Assembly: GCF_029167105.1 (NCBI RefSeq)
Contig: NZ_JARFML010000006.1
Coordinates: 217,395 to 281,394, forward strand
Direction of reading: 5' to 3'
Length of the DNA stretch: 64,000 nucleotides
Origin: Bradyrhizobium yuanmingense
Lineage (GTDB): Bacteria > Pseudomonadota > Alphaproteobacteria > Rhizobiales > Xanthobacteraceae
A program made the position numbers and the translations under genes. The stretch's first letter is position 1. Each line of letters starts with the position of its first letter. Positions 28,045 through 36,755 of this stretch are shown here, in pieces. The notes beneath the pieces were generated by a model, which was not told the DNA's origin, ran no database searches, and saw nothing but the letters and a program-made list of their open reading frames with translations.

Positions 28045-28391
28045 GAGCGAGGGATTTGCCGGACTATGCGCGGCTGTCGCTGCACAAACGGTTAAACGCC
28101 GGATGCGGCGGCTCCGTTAAATCCGCGGTAATTCGGTCCGGAGCCTCGTCGCCAATGCCTGCTTGAGGGCGAAATCACCTGGAAAATGCTGCGTTCCGGG
28201 CCCTTCAGGTGAGGTGGTGCTTAAGGAAGAGTTTACCATTCGGGCAGGCTGCCCGCCTCGTCCGGAGGACGGCGGTCGGGCGCCGATCGCCGCAAGGGAC
28301 GTCGGTTGCTTTGTTGACTGGACCTAATGATTTGTACATTAGTACAAATAAGGCGCCGCGCAGAAAGCCCGGCGCTGCTCAGGAGGAAAAC
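28045..28391. other. Divergent control region upstream of the extradiol dioxygenase
   Basis: 347 bases between the HerA-like gene start and the dioxygenase start. The last 80 bases hold a promoter-operator listed separately and the ribosome site AGGAGG at 28381-28386. The rest shows no gene or RNA that I can recognise. Confidence 0.5.
28314..28349 (+). promoter_or_regulatory. Promoter and operator ATTTGTAC-N4-GTACAAAT, copy 1
   Basis: A perfect inverted repeat with eight-base arms (28330-28337 and 28342-28349) around ATTA. TTGACT at 28314-28319 looks like a -35 box. The stretch from TTGTTGAC through the operator is nearly the same as at 51082-51117, in front of the tetR gene. It is therefore a strong candidate for binding by that TetR regulator. 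Confidence 0.75.
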
Positions 28392-29360
28392 ATGCAGCCC
28401 GAACCGATCCTCGATCTCGCCCATCTCGGCCACATGGAGCTGCTGACGCCGAAGCCCGACGAGAGCCTGAAATTCTTCGTCGATGTGATGGGCATGACCG
28501 TCAGCGGCCAGAAGGGCGAGTCGGTCTATTTGCGCGGCTGGGACGATTACGAGCGCTATTCGCTCAAGCTCACGGCGTCGAAGACCTCGGGCATGGGCCA
28601 CATGGCGCTGCGTGCGCGCAGCCAGCAGGCGCTGGAGCGCCGTGTTGCGGCGCTAAGAGGATCCGGCTTCGATATCGGCTGGATCGACGGCGACATGGGG
28701 CAGGGGCCGACTTTCCGTTGCCGCGACCCCGATGGCCACATCGTCGAGCTCTATTACGAGACCGAATGGTATCAGGCGCCGCCTGAGCTCAAGCCTGCGC
28801 TGAAGAACCAGGCGCAGCGCTTTCCCGCCCGCGGCGTCAATGTGCGCCGCCTCGACCATCTCAATTGCCTTGCCGTCGACATCAAGGCCAACCGCGAGTT
28901 CTTCGAGACCTATCTCGGCTGCCGCCTCACCGAGCAGATCGTGCTCAACGACGGTCGTGAGGCGGCGATGTGGCTGACGATGTCGAACAAGAGCTACGAC
29001 TTCGCCTATTCGCTCGATCATTCGGGCGTGCCGGGCCGCTTCCACCACGTCACCTACGCGCTTGACAGCCGCGAGGAGATTCTGCGCGCCGCGGACATTT
29101 TTCTCGAGAACGGCGTGCACATCGAGACCGGCCCGCACAAGCACGCGATCCAGCAGACCTTCTTCCTCTATGTCTACGAGCCCGGGGGCAACCGCGTCGA
29201 GGTCGCCAATGCCGGCGCGCGTCTCATTCTCGCGCCCGACTGGAAGCCGATCGTGTGGACCGAGGAGGAGCGCAAGAAGGGCCAGGCCTGGGGATTGAAG
29301 ACGATCGAGTCGTTCCACACCCACGGCACGCCGCCGGTGGAGGTGAAGAAGCACGGGTAG
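28392..29360 (+). CDS. Type I extradiol ring-cleavage dioxygenase (catechol 2,3-dioxygenase family)
   Basis: A 322-residue two-domain VOC dioxygenase. Likely Fe(II) ligands are His156 (RRLDHLNCLAVD), His218 or His219 (FHHVTYAL) and Glu270 (GGNRVEV), spaced as in XylE. The N-terminal domain DLAHLGHMELLTP is the structural repeat. It opens catechol-type rings next to the hydroxyl pair; the true substrate is not shown. AGGAGG lies 5 bases upstream of the ATG. It is a single gene under an operator shared with the TetR operon at 51 kb, and sits tail-to-tail with nicB. Confidence 0.88.
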   Translation: MQPEPILDLAHLGHMELLTPKPDESLKFFVDVMGMTVSGQKGESVYLRGWDDYERYSLKLTASKTSGMGHMALRARSQQALERRVAALRGSGFDIGWIDGDMGQGPTFRCRDPDGHIVELYYETEWYQAPPELKPALKNQAQRFPARGVNVRRLDHLNCLAVDIKANREFFETYLGCRLTEQIVLNDGREAAMWLTMSNKSYDFAYSLDHSGVPGRFHHVTYALDSREEILRAADIFLENGVHIETGPHKHAIQQTFFLYVYEPGGNRVEVANAGARLILAPDWKPIVWTEEERKKGQAWGLKTIESFHTHGTPPVEVKKHG

Positions 29361-29375
29361 CGTATTCACCGCAGT

Positions 29376-29496
29376 GTCATTCCGGGCGACGCGAAGCGGC
29401 GAGCTATGATGCGCAATTGCGCATCTGAGAATCCATAACCCCAGCTGGTGGGTATGGATTCCGGGCTCCCTCGCTATGCTCGGGCCCCGGAATGAC
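29376..29496. repeat. Dispersed palindromic repeat, ATTCCGGG family (second copy)
   Basis: GTCATTCCGGG at the left and CCCGGAATGAC at the right are reverse complements. Inner arms GGATTC-type and ATGCGCAATTGCGCAT also pair. It is the same family as 491-565 and fills the gap between the convergent dioxygenase and nicB genes. Confidence 0.75.
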
Positions 29497-29497
29497 G

Positions 29498-32400
29498 TTA
29501 GTGGGTTGAACTTCGCACCCTTGCGATCGTCTCGCGCACGCCGGTCCAGGCCGGCTTGCTGGGTGCGAACTGCCGGCGCAGGAAGCTGACGAGTTCCTCG
29601 ATCTGCGCGTCGCTCATGCTATTCCCAAACGCGGGCATGTAGCCGAGATCGCTCGACACGGGCTCGGCAATGCCATGCAGGATCACCTGCACGAGATTGT
29701 CAGCCGTTCTGCTGTGCAGGTTGCTGTTGAGCGCGAGCGACGGGCGGCTGCCGAACAGCGGCAGGCCGCCGACCTCGTGGCAGACCGCACAGGCGCCTTG
29801 ATAGAGCCGCGCACCGGTCGACGATGCGACGGTGACCCGGGTCGTGCTCTCGAGCGCGGTGGCGAGCGCATCCTGCGCCTGTTGGTCGAGCGCGGCGTCA
29901 TTGAAGGAGTTGAGATAGACCGCCATCGCACGGATGTCCTGGTCGGGCAGAGCCTTGAGGTCCCGGACAACAGGCGCCATCGGGCCGGCGGCAACGCCGT
30001 GGTACTGCGAATGGCCGGTGCGCAAATAGGCGTAGAGCTCATCCTCGCTCCACGGGATCGGCGCGTGCGAGAGCGAGGTCAGCGCCGGCGCTTCCCAGCC
30101 TTCGGCGAAGCCGCCGGCCAGATAGGCATTGCGCTGCTCGGCGCCGAGCGCGTTGCGCGGCGAATGGCAGGCGCTGCAGTGGCCGAGGCTCGCGACCAGA
30201 TAGGCGCCGCGATTCCATTGCTCGGACTTGGCGGGATTGGGCTTGAATTCCGTGTTCTGGTGGAACAGCGCATTCCACCCGGCGAGCAGCGGGCGCAGGT
30301 TGAACGGGAAGGTGAGTTTGTTGGCCGGCGTCGTCGCGCGCACCGCAGGCTGCGCCATCAGGTAAGCGTAGAGCGCCTGCAGATCGGCATCGCTGGTCTT
30401 TGCAAAATGCGTGTAGGGGAAGGCGGGATAGAGCTGCCGTCCGTCGCGATGCAAGCCGTCGCGCATGGCGCGCTCGAAGGCGGGATAGGACCAGGCCCCG
30501 ATCCCGGTCTCGACGTCGGGCGTGATGTTGGTCGCGTAGATCGTGCCGAACGGCGTTTCCAAGGCGCGTCCGCCGGCGTTGGGAACGCCGCCGACGGCGG
30601 TGTGGCATTCCGCGCAATTGCCGAGCGCGGCGAGCTGTGCGCCGCGGGCGATTGTCGCTGCGGAATAGACCGATGCATCCGGCCGGGTGATCGGCGCGAT
30701 GGCGCGGCCGGGAAGGAGCGCCGCGCCGATACCGATCGCGGCGGTGCAGACGGCTGCGATCGTTGCAAAGATGCCGGCGCGCCTGGCGAACGGGTTCTCC
30801 CCGATGCGAGAAGGACGCGGGGTTGCGGGTGCTGCCAGGGACTGCGGTGTCGCCCCTGCTTCGCCGTGCAATCCCTTGAGGATGCGCTCGGGCGTGAACG
30901 GCGGCTCGCGAAAACGCACGCCGGTGGCATCGAAGATGGCGTTCGCGATCGCCGCTGCGCTCGGCACCGAGGCGGACTCGCCGACGCCGAGCGGCGGCTG
31001 GTCCTGCCGCGGCAGCAGCAAGACGTCGATCTTGGGTACGTCGGGGAAGGGGATGATGGGATAGGCGCCCCATTCGCGCGCGGCCACCGTGCCGCGCTCG
31101 AACGATACCTCTTCCATCAGCGCGCGGCTGGTGGACTGGATGACGTTGCCCTGGATCTGGTGGCGCACGCCGTCCGGGTTGATCATCAACCCGGAATCCT
31201 GCCCCGCGACGACGCGCGTCACGCTGACGTCGCCGGTCGTCTTGTTCACCGCGACGTCGGCAACCCAAGCCGACCACGCCGCGCCATAGCCCGGAAACTT
31301 GCTGTGGACGTAGAGCGCGTAGGCAAAGCCGCGCCCATGCACGACATCGCCCTCCTTTTCCTCGCGGACCGGCCGCGGCGTCCAGCCCGCGCGCTCGGCC
31401 ACCGCACTGACGAGATCGACAGCGCGCTGATCCTTCAGGTAGCGCAGGCGATATTCGATGGGATCGACGCCGGCTTCGGTTGCGGCCTCGTCGATATAGG
31501 ATTCATGCGCAAAGGTGTTCGGCAATGCCGAGACGCCGCGGAACCAGGAGGCCCGCACGATCGGCGGCGTGTCGTGGGCGATGACGCGCATATGCTCGTA
31601 ATCGTAGGGCGGGATCGCGGTGCGGTCGCCCATCTGGAGCACGGTGGGCTCGGGGGAGATGCGACCGGTCAGCAGCAGCGCCAGCGTCGGGGCGGCGTTC
31701 GAGGGGTAGCGCGTGGCCAGATCGTAAGCGGCGATGCTGCCGTCAGCGTCGAGGCCGCCATTGACGTCGATGAGCTGCGCGGTGCCTTTGGGCTCCCAGG
31801 CGTGCTCCTGCTCACGCGTCAGCTGCACGCGGACCGGACGGCCGACGGCGCGCGACAGCAGGAGCGCATCGGCCGTGACGTCGTCGGCGCAGTTGCGTCC
31901 GTAGCAGCCGGCGGCCTCCAGCCGGATCACCTCGATCTCGCTCTCGGGGCGCTCGATCAGCAGCGCGAGGTCGCTGCGCAGCACGTGCGGGTTCTGCGTG
32001 CCTGACCAGACGCGGATGTTGCCGTCCTGGAAGTCGGCGACGGCGCAGGAGGGGCCGATCGAGGCGTGCATCTGATACGGCCAGACGTAAGTGCGCTGCA
32101 TCGGCTTGGCCGCGCCCGATATCGCCTTGTCGACCTCGCCCTTGTCGATCAGCGTGCGCGGCGTCGAGGGATTGGCGCGCAGGGCGGTCTCGACATCGCC
32201 AAGATCGGTAAGCGTCGGCGTCGGCTTCCAGCTCACCTTGAGCTGCTCTGCCGCACGGATCGCATTCTCCTCGCGCTCGGCGACGACGCCGACGAAATCG
32301 CCAATCCGCACGACGGCGACAAGGCCGGGAATGTCGCGCACGGAGGATTCGTCGACCGCAATGAGGCTGGTGCCGACGAACGGTCCGGCATCGACGCCAG

Positions 32401-33025
32401 CATAGGGCGGCCGCACCACGCGGCCATGCACCATCCCTGATACTCGGATGTCGTGCACGAAAGTCAGCTCGCCCGTGGCTTTAGCAGGTAGATCGATGCG
32501 CGGCACCGACTGGCCGACGATGGCGTAATCGCCGACCGGCTTGACCTGCACGTCATCGGCCAGCTCGAGGCGGATCGCCTCGTCGCCAATGAGCTCGCCA
32601 TAGCTGATGCTGCGGTTGTTGTGGCCGCGAACGAGTCCGTCCTCGATCTTGAGCTCGGCTTCGGGCAAATCCAGGCGTTTCGCGGCGCGCGCGATCAGAA
32701 AGTGCCGCGCTTGCGCCGCGGCCTTCCGCAGCGGGACGGCCGTGATCTGGATGGTTTCACTCGCGATCGTCGCGCCCTGGTTCGGCACCAATGCCGTGTC
32801 GCCGAGCACGACGACGACGCGGGCAAAGGAGACGTCGAGCTCTTCGGCGACGATCTGGCCCAGCGCAGTGCGGATGCCGGTGCCGAGATCGACATGGCCG
32901 TTATACGCCGTGACCGAACCGTCCGCGGTGATGCGGACGAAGGTCTCCGACGTGACCTCGTCCACGCTGCGCGCGACGACGAGCGAACCCGCGCGCTCAG
33001 CTCCTTGCGAAATAAAGGAGGCCAT
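29498..33025 (-). CDS. nicB: Nicotinate dehydrogenase large subunit: molybdopterin domain fused to three cytochrome c domains
   Basis: 1175 residues. Residues 1 to about 730 are a xanthine-dehydrogenase-type molybdopterin subunit (GHVDLGTGIRTALGQIVAEEL, GCYGRNCADDVTADA, and GVGESASVPSAAAI near residue 680 with the catalytic Glu). A membrane-like helix near 760-780 follows, then three haem c sites: CAECH (about 805), CSACH (about 948) and CAVCH (about 1078). This is the layout of Pseudomonas NicB, which hydroxylates nicotinate to 6-hydroxynicotinate and passes electrons to the cytochrome chain. The start overlaps the nicA stop as ATGA. Other N-heterocycle or aldehyde substrates are possible; the reductase and enamidase nearby favour nicotinate. 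Confidence 0.85.
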   Translation of the reverse strand: MASFISQGAERAGSLVVARSVDEVTSETFVRITADGSVTAYNGHVDLGTGIRTALGQIVAEELDVSFARVVVVLGDTALVPNQGATIASETIQITAVPLRKAAAQARHFLIARAAKRLDLPEAELKIEDGLVRGHNNRSISYGELIGDEAIRLELADDVQVKPVGDYAIVGQSVPRIDLPAKATGELTFVHDIRVSGMVHGRVVRPPYAGVDAGPFVGTSLIAVDESSVRDIPGLVAVVRIGDFVGVVAEREENAIRAAEQLKVSWKPTPTLTDLGDVETALRANPSTPRTLIDKGEVDKAISGAAKPMQRTYVWPYQMHASIGPSCAVADFQDGNIRVWSGTQNPHVLRSDLALLIERPESEIEVIRLEAAGCYGRNCADDVTADALLLSRAVGRPVRVQLTREQEHAWEPKGTAQLIDVNGGLDADGSIAAYDLATRYPSNAAPTLALLLTGRISPEPTVLQMGDRTAIPPYDYEHMRVIAHDTPPIVRASWFRGVSALPNTFAHESYIDEAATEAGVDPIEYRLRYLKDQRAVDLVSAVAERAGWTPRPVREEKEGDVVHGRGFAYALYVHSKFPGYGAAWSAWVADVAVNKTTGDVSVTRVVAGQDSGLMINPDGVRHQIQGNVIQSTSRALMEEVSFERGTVAAREWGAYPIIPFPDVPKIDVLLLPRQDQPPLGVGESASVPSAAAIANAIFDATGVRFREPPFTPERILKGLHGEAGATPQSLAAPATPRPSRIGENPFARRAGIFATIAAVCTAAIGIGAALLPGRAIAPITRPDASVYSAATIARGAQLAALGNCAECHTAVGGVPNAGGRALETPFGTIYATNITPDVETGIGAWSYPAFERAMRDGLHRDGRQLYPAFPYTHFAKTSDADLQALYAYLMAQPAVRATTPANKLTFPFNLRPLLAGWNALFHQNTEFKPNPAKSEQWNRGAYLVASLGHCSACHSPRNALGAEQRNAYLAGGFAEGWEAPALTSLSHAPIPWSEDELYAYLRTGHSQYHGVAAGPMAPVVRDLKALPDQDIRAMAVYLNSFNDAALDQQAQDALATALESTTRVTVASSTGARLYQGACAVCHEVGGLPLFGSRPSLALNSNLHSRTADNLVQVILHGIAEPVSSDLGYMPAFGNSMSDAQIEELVSFLRRQFAPSKPAWTGVRETIARVRSSTH

Positions 33026-33507
33026 CAATCTGCGGCCTCGGTGAGTTGGCCGGATGCGCGCATCACCGCGCGGAGGATCTCGACATGCGTGCCGCAGCGG
33101 CAGAGATTGTAGCGCAGCGCCGCCAGCGCCTCCTGCTCGGTCGGCCGCGGGTTGATCGCGAGCAACGCCTTGGTGGTCATGATCATGCCGTTGAGACAAT
33201 AGCCGCATTGTGCGGCCTGCTCGTCGATGAAGGCCTGCTGCACGACGTCGGGCTTGTCGCTTGTGCCGAGGCCTTCGAGCGTCACGATGTCGCGCCCGGC
33301 GCAGCCGCTCACCGGAATCACGCAGGAGCGTGCCGCCAGTCCGTCGATCAGGACAGTACAGGTGCCGCATTCCCCCAAGCCGCAGCCGTATTTCGGGCCG
33401 TTCAGCGTGAGATCATTGCGCAGCACGTAGAGCAGCGGCGTGTCCCGCGCTGCCGTGACCTCGTGGATCCTGCCGTTCACGGTGAGGCGGATCGGTGTCT
33501 GCGTCAT
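33025..33507 (-). CDS. nicA: Nicotinate dehydrogenase small subunit, two [2Fe-2S] clusters
   Basis: A 160-residue protein with the plant-ferredoxin-type site Cys42, Cys47, Cys50 (GCGLGECGTC) and Cys62, plus the second site Cys101-x2-Cys104 and Cys136-x-Cys138 (LRYNLCRCGTH). It carries electrons from the molybdenum centre of NicB to its haems. The ATG at 33507 gives the usual length; an upstream extension would be far too long. An operator-like palindrome lies 69 bases upstream (33576-33591). Cotranscribed with nicB through ATGA overlap. Confidence 0.88.
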   Translation of the reverse strand: MTQTPIRLTVNGRIHEVTAARDTPLLYVLRNDLTLNGPKYGCGLGECGTCTVLIDGLAARSCVIPVSGCAGRDIVTLEGLGTSDKPDVVQQAFIDEQAAQCGYCLNGMIMTTKALLAINPRPTEQEALAALRYNLCRCGTHVEILRAVMRASGQLTEAAD

Positions 33508-33575
33508 CCTCGTTCCCAAGCCCAAGACGATATCCAAGATCATGCAATCGCGAAAATCGGACGCCGCGACGATAC

Positions 33576-33591
33576 CGTTTGTACACAAACG
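33576..33591. promoter_or_regulatory. Operator-like palindrome in the nicA/hnr control region, site 1
   Basis: CGTTTGT-AC-ACAAACG has seven-base arms. Its core TTTGTACACAAA fits the consensus TTNGTAYACNAA, which recurs at 33732-33743, 44645-44656 and, inverted, 44659-44670. It lies upstream of nicA on the minus strand, between two divergent transcripts of the nicotinate set. Confidence 0.65.
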
Positions 33592-33727
33592 TGCAAGCCG
33601 TGCATGCCGCACTGCAGCGCGGGTGCCTTCTTTGTGGACAGGGCGGATAGGCAAATGAGGTTTTATGCGGCAGTGGCATCTTTTGCGCTGCACCGCCGCT
33701 TGACAGCCGCGGGGCAGCGCGCGCAAC

Positions 33728-33747
33728 ATCGTTCGTATACGAATGAT
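33728..33747. promoter_or_regulatory. Operator-like palindrome upstream of 6-hydroxynicotinate reductase, site 2
   Basis: ATCGTTCGTATACGAATGAT is a 20-base near-perfect palindrome, with one mismatched pair. Its core TTCGTATACGAA fits TTNGTAYACNAA. It lies immediately upstream of the reductase start, where a bound repressor would block the promoter. Confidence 0.7.
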
Positions 33748-33754
33748 AACTGCG

Positions 33755-35230
33755 ATGTCCGCCGACTCCGACATGGTGACAGAAACGACGAGCGCCGTCA
33801 TCGACAAGATCCGCTGCGATGCTTGTCCGGTGATGTGCTACATCAAGCCGGGCGCGGCGGGTGCCTGCGATCGCTATGCCAATCACGACGGCAAGCTGGT
33901 CCGCGTCGATCCGCACGTCATCCTGGAGCGCACCGTCTCTCATGGCGGCAAGCTGGTCCCGTTCAGCCGCACCGAGGACTGGGACGGCAAGATCGTCCAT
34001 GAGCCCTCGACTTTCGTGACGGCGATCGGCGCAGGCACGACCTATCCCGACTACAAGCCGGCGCCGTTCATCGTTTCCGCGGAGGTCGACGGCGTCGACA
34101 TGGTGACCGTCGTTACCGAAGGCATCTTCTCCTATTGCGGCATCAAGGTGAAGATCGACACCGACCGCTATCTCGGCCCGGAGACCGCGACCGTGCGCGC
34201 GCAGGGCGAGGCGGTCGGCCATGTCACGACCAGCGAATACGGCTCGCAAATGCTGTCGCTCGGCGGCGTGCATCACCTCACCGGCGGCTCCAAGAAGGAG
34301 GGCCGCGTCACCTGCGACACGCTGATGGACCTCGCCAATTGCAAGGCGGTGGAGCTCACCATCGATGGCGGCGCCACCGTGGTAGTGCAGGCCGGCCAGC
34401 CGCCGATCGTCAACGGCGTGAAGGAAGAGCGCATGCGCGTCGGCTGCGGCTCGGCGACGATCGGCATGTTCGCCAAGCAATGGCACGGCAAGGTCGATGA
34501 AGTCGTCGTGGTCGACGACCACATCACCGGCGTGCTCAGCGAGCATCAGGCCGGCAAGCTGCTCGACATCGCCGACACCGGCATCAAGATGAAGGGCCGC
34601 CGCTCGACGCCCGGCCGCTATTTTCAGGTGGCCGATCCCGGCACGGGCTGGGGCGGCACCAACATCTCCGATCCCTTGTCGATCCTCGGGCCGTTCGATG
34701 CCAAGGAAGCGAAGCCCGGCCTGACCATGCTGATGGTCTCCACCACCGGCGAGCATTCGTCCTATTACGTGCTCGACGAGGCCTTGAAGCCGGTCGAGAC
34801 CGAGATGCCTGATGACCTGAAGTTTTCGGTCGAGCGCATCCAGGAAAATTGCGAGCCCGCCTTGTGCACGGTGTTGTTCATGGCGGGCGCGGGCGGCTCC
34901 TTGCGCGCCGGCGTCACCGACAATCCGGTCCGGCTGACGCGCTCGGTGAAGGATGCGCTGACGCGCGTCACCAGCGGCGGCGCGCCGGTCTACGTCTGGC
35001 CCGGCGGCGGCATCACCTACATGGTCGACGTGACGCAGATGCCGTCAGGCGCGTTCGGCTATGTGCCGACACCGGCCCTGGTCGCGCCGATCGAATTCAC
35101 CATGAAGCTGTCCGACTATGCTGCGCTCGGTGGCCACATGGACTATGTGAAGCCGCTCTCCGAGGTGCAAAGCGGCGACGATGTCCGCCAATTGCCCTGG
35201 CAGAACCCGATTCCGGGGCTCCGCACATGA
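33755..35230 (+). CDS. hnr: 6-hydroxynicotinate reductase (iron-sulfur flavoprotein)
   Basis: About 491 residues. It opens with a cysteine set Cys21-x2-Cys24-x3-Cys28-x9-Cys38 (IRCDACPVMC and AACDRY-like GACDRY), suited to a [4Fe-4S] cluster. A body with many conserved Gly and further Cys (VTCDTLMD, RVGCGSATIG, NCEPALC) follows. I recognise this as the reductase that converts 6-hydroxynicotinate to 1,4,5,6-tetrahydro-6-oxonicotinate. The Eubacterium barkeri enzyme has covalent flavin and several Fe-S clusters and is ferredoxin-linked. Starts at 33743, 33755 or 33773 are possible; 33743 lies inside the operator. It overlaps the UPF0280 gene as ATGA. Confidence 0.8.
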   Translation: MSADSDMVTETTSAVIDKIRCDACPVMCYIKPGAAGACDRYANHDGKLVRVDPHVILERTVSHGGKLVPFSRTEDWDGKIVHEPSTFVTAIGAGTTYPDYKPAPFIVSAEVDGVDMVTVVTEGIFSYCGIKVKIDTDRYLGPETATVRAQGEAVGHVTTSEYGSQMLSLGGVHHLTGGSKKEGRVTCDTLMDLANCKAVELTIDGGATVVVQAGQPPIVNGVKEERMRVGCGSATIGMFAKQWHGKVDEVVVVDDHITGVLSEHQAGKLLDIADTGIKMKGRRSTPGRYFQVADPGTGWGGTNISDPLSILGPFDAKEAKPGLTMLMVSTTGEHSSYYVLDEALKPVETEMPDDLKFSVERIQENCEPALCTVLFMAGAGGSLRAGVTDNPVRLTRSVKDALTRVTSGGAPVYVWPGGGITYMVDVTQMPSGAFGYVPTPALVAPIEFTMKLSDYAALGGHMDYVKPLSEVQSGDDVRQLPWQNPIPGLRT

Positions 35231-36123
35231 CCAGGCTCCCGCAAATCGCATTGCTGTCTGATGGCCGGCGGCTGCATTTGCAGGATGGACCGATCGATCT
35301 GATCGTGGAGGCGAGGGGACGCACGGATGCGGTGCGGTCCGCCTATGAGGCTGCGGCGCTGCGGTTCACTGGATTGCTCGACGAGCTTTGCGCGGAGCTG
35401 CCGCAATTGCGCTCCGCCGCTGAGACGCGCACGTCGCTAAAGGGCGTTGTCGCCCGCCGCATGCACGCTGCTGTCGCGCCTTATGCCGCCGATTGCTTCA
35501 TCACGCCGATGGCGGCCGTTGCCGGCAGCGTCGCGGAGGAGATTCTGGCCGCGGTGCTGCGCGCTGCGGCGCTCGATCGGGCTTACGTCAACAATGGCGG
35601 CGACATTGCGCTGCATCTCAGTGTGGGCGAGCATTTTTCGGTCGGCCTGATGGATCGGCCCGACCGCGACGGCGTGATGCGGAGGCTGCGGATCGATGCG
35701 GACGACCCGGTGCGGGGCGTTGCGACCAGCGGCCGGCACGGCCGCAGCTTTTCGCTCGGGATCGCCGATGCCGTGACCGTGCTGGCCGCAACCGCTTCGC
35801 AGGCCGATGCGGCCGCGACCGTGATCGCCAACGCCGTCGATCTGCCCGGGCATCCCGCCATTATCCGAAGGCCGGCGAACGAGCTTCAGCCCGACAGCGA
35901 TCTGGGCGCACGCCTTGTGACGCGCGGTGTCGGCGAGCTGTCTCACGATGAGATCGCAGCCGCGCTTGAATCTGGCGCGGAATGTGCACGGCAATTGTTC
36001 GATCGCGGACTGATCGAAGGTGCCGTGCTGCGGCTTTGTGGTGATATGCTTGTCATCGGAACAAAGGATATAGAAGAGCAACGATCGCGCCCGCGTGTGC
36101 TGGAGAACGCGGTCCATGCCTGA
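35227..36123 (+). CDS. UPF0280-family (ApbE-like fold) protein next to the reductase
   Basis: A 298-residue protein without signal peptide, of the UPF0280 family. Blocks are MAAVAGSVAEEILAAVL, AYVNNGGDIALHL, GVATSGRHGRSFSLGIADAVTVLA and DLGARLVTRGVGELS. The Asn-Asn-Gly-Gly-Asp and the Gly-Ile-Ala-Asp-Ala patterns parallel ApbE flavin transferases (related fold, as far as I recall). It overlaps the reductase stop by 4 bases, which shows tight coupling. Because the reductase family carries covalent flavin, a role in attaching or handling flavin is a good hypothesis; it is not shown by the sequence. Confidence 0.75.
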   Translation: MTRLPQIALLSDGRRLHLQDGPIDLIVEARGRTDAVRSAYEAAALRFTGLLDELCAELPQLRSAAETRTSLKGVVARRMHAAVAPYAADCFITPMAAVAGSVAEEILAAVLRAAALDRAYVNNGGDIALHLSVGEHFSVGLMDRPDRDGVMRRLRIDADDPVRGVATSGRHGRSFSLGIADAVTVLAATASQADAAATVIANAVDLPGHPAIIRRPANELQPDSDLGARLVTRGVGELSHDEIAAALESGAECARQLFDRGLIEGAVLRLCGDMLVIGTKDIEEQRSRPRVLENAVHA

Positions 36124-36138
36124 ACAGGGAAGCGAAAC

Positions 36139-36723
36139 ATGAGCGCGATCATCCGCAAGATCGTCACCGTCGTCGAAGAGACGCAGATGGAGATGGGACG
36201 CCAGGTGTCGCCGCCGACCCGGCGTGCCGCCGCGATCGCCGTGATCGAAAATCCTTTCGCCGGAAAATATGTCGAGGATCTTTCGCCGCTGATCGCGATC
36301 GGCGAGGAGTTGGGCGAGCTCCTGTCGAAGCGCGCGGTGGCGGCGCTCGGCATCGATGGCGCCAAGGCACATAGCTACGGCAAGGCCGCGGCCGTCGGCG
36401 AGAACGGCGAGCTGGAGCATGCCGCCGCGATCCTCCACCCCAAGATGGGCGCGCCGGTGCGCAAGGTTCTGGGCAAGGGCGCGGCGCTGATTCCCTCCTC
36501 GAAGAAGCGCAGCGGTCCGGGCACGACGCTGGACATTCCGCTCGGGCACAAGGACGCGGCCTTCGTGCGCAGCCATTTCGACGGCATGGAAGTGCAGGTC
36601 AACGATGCGCCGCGTGCCAACGAGATCATGGTCGCGGTCGCCGTCACCGACAGCGGCCGTCCGCTGCCGCGCGTCGGCGGGCTGACGGTTGCTGAGATCA
36701 AGGGCGAAGACGGTCTGAGATAG
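36139..36723 (+). CDS. Amino acid synthesis family protein (PF06684, DUF1185)
   Basis: A 194-residue protein of the PF06684 family: IRKIVTVVEETQMEMGRQVSPPTRRAAAIAVIENPFAGKY near the N-terminus, GKAAAVGENGELEHAAAILHPKMGAPVR in the middle, and APRANEIMVAVAVTDSGRPLPRVGG at the end. The family name is historic and the biochemical role is not established. Its place in the reductase operon (15 bases after UPF0280) and before the transporter suggests it acts on a nicotinate-derived intermediate. I do not assign a reaction. Confidence 0.75.
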   Translation: MSAIIRKIVTVVEETQMEMGRQVSPPTRRAAAIAVIENPFAGKYVEDLSPLIAIGEELGELLSKRAVAALGIDGAKAHSYGKAAAVGENGELEHAAAILHPKMGAPVRKVLGKGAALIPSSKKRSGPGTTLDIPLGHKDAAFVRSHFDGMEVQVNDAPRANEIMVAVAVTDSGRPLPRVGGLTVAEIKGEDGLR

Positions 36724-36755
36724 AAGTCGTAAGCGAGTTCAAACTGGAGGTTGGG

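Noticed and set aside
33743..33754. ATG at 33743 as the hnr start
   Set aside because: It lies inside the operator palindrome and gives four extra residues before a better start; it cannot be excluded, but it is less likely.
33755..35230. Cyanuric acid amidohydrolase/barbiturase (AtzD type)
   Set aside because: First impression from the UPF0280 and amidohydrolase context; the N-terminal Cys cluster and length fit 6-hydroxynicotinate reductase instead.
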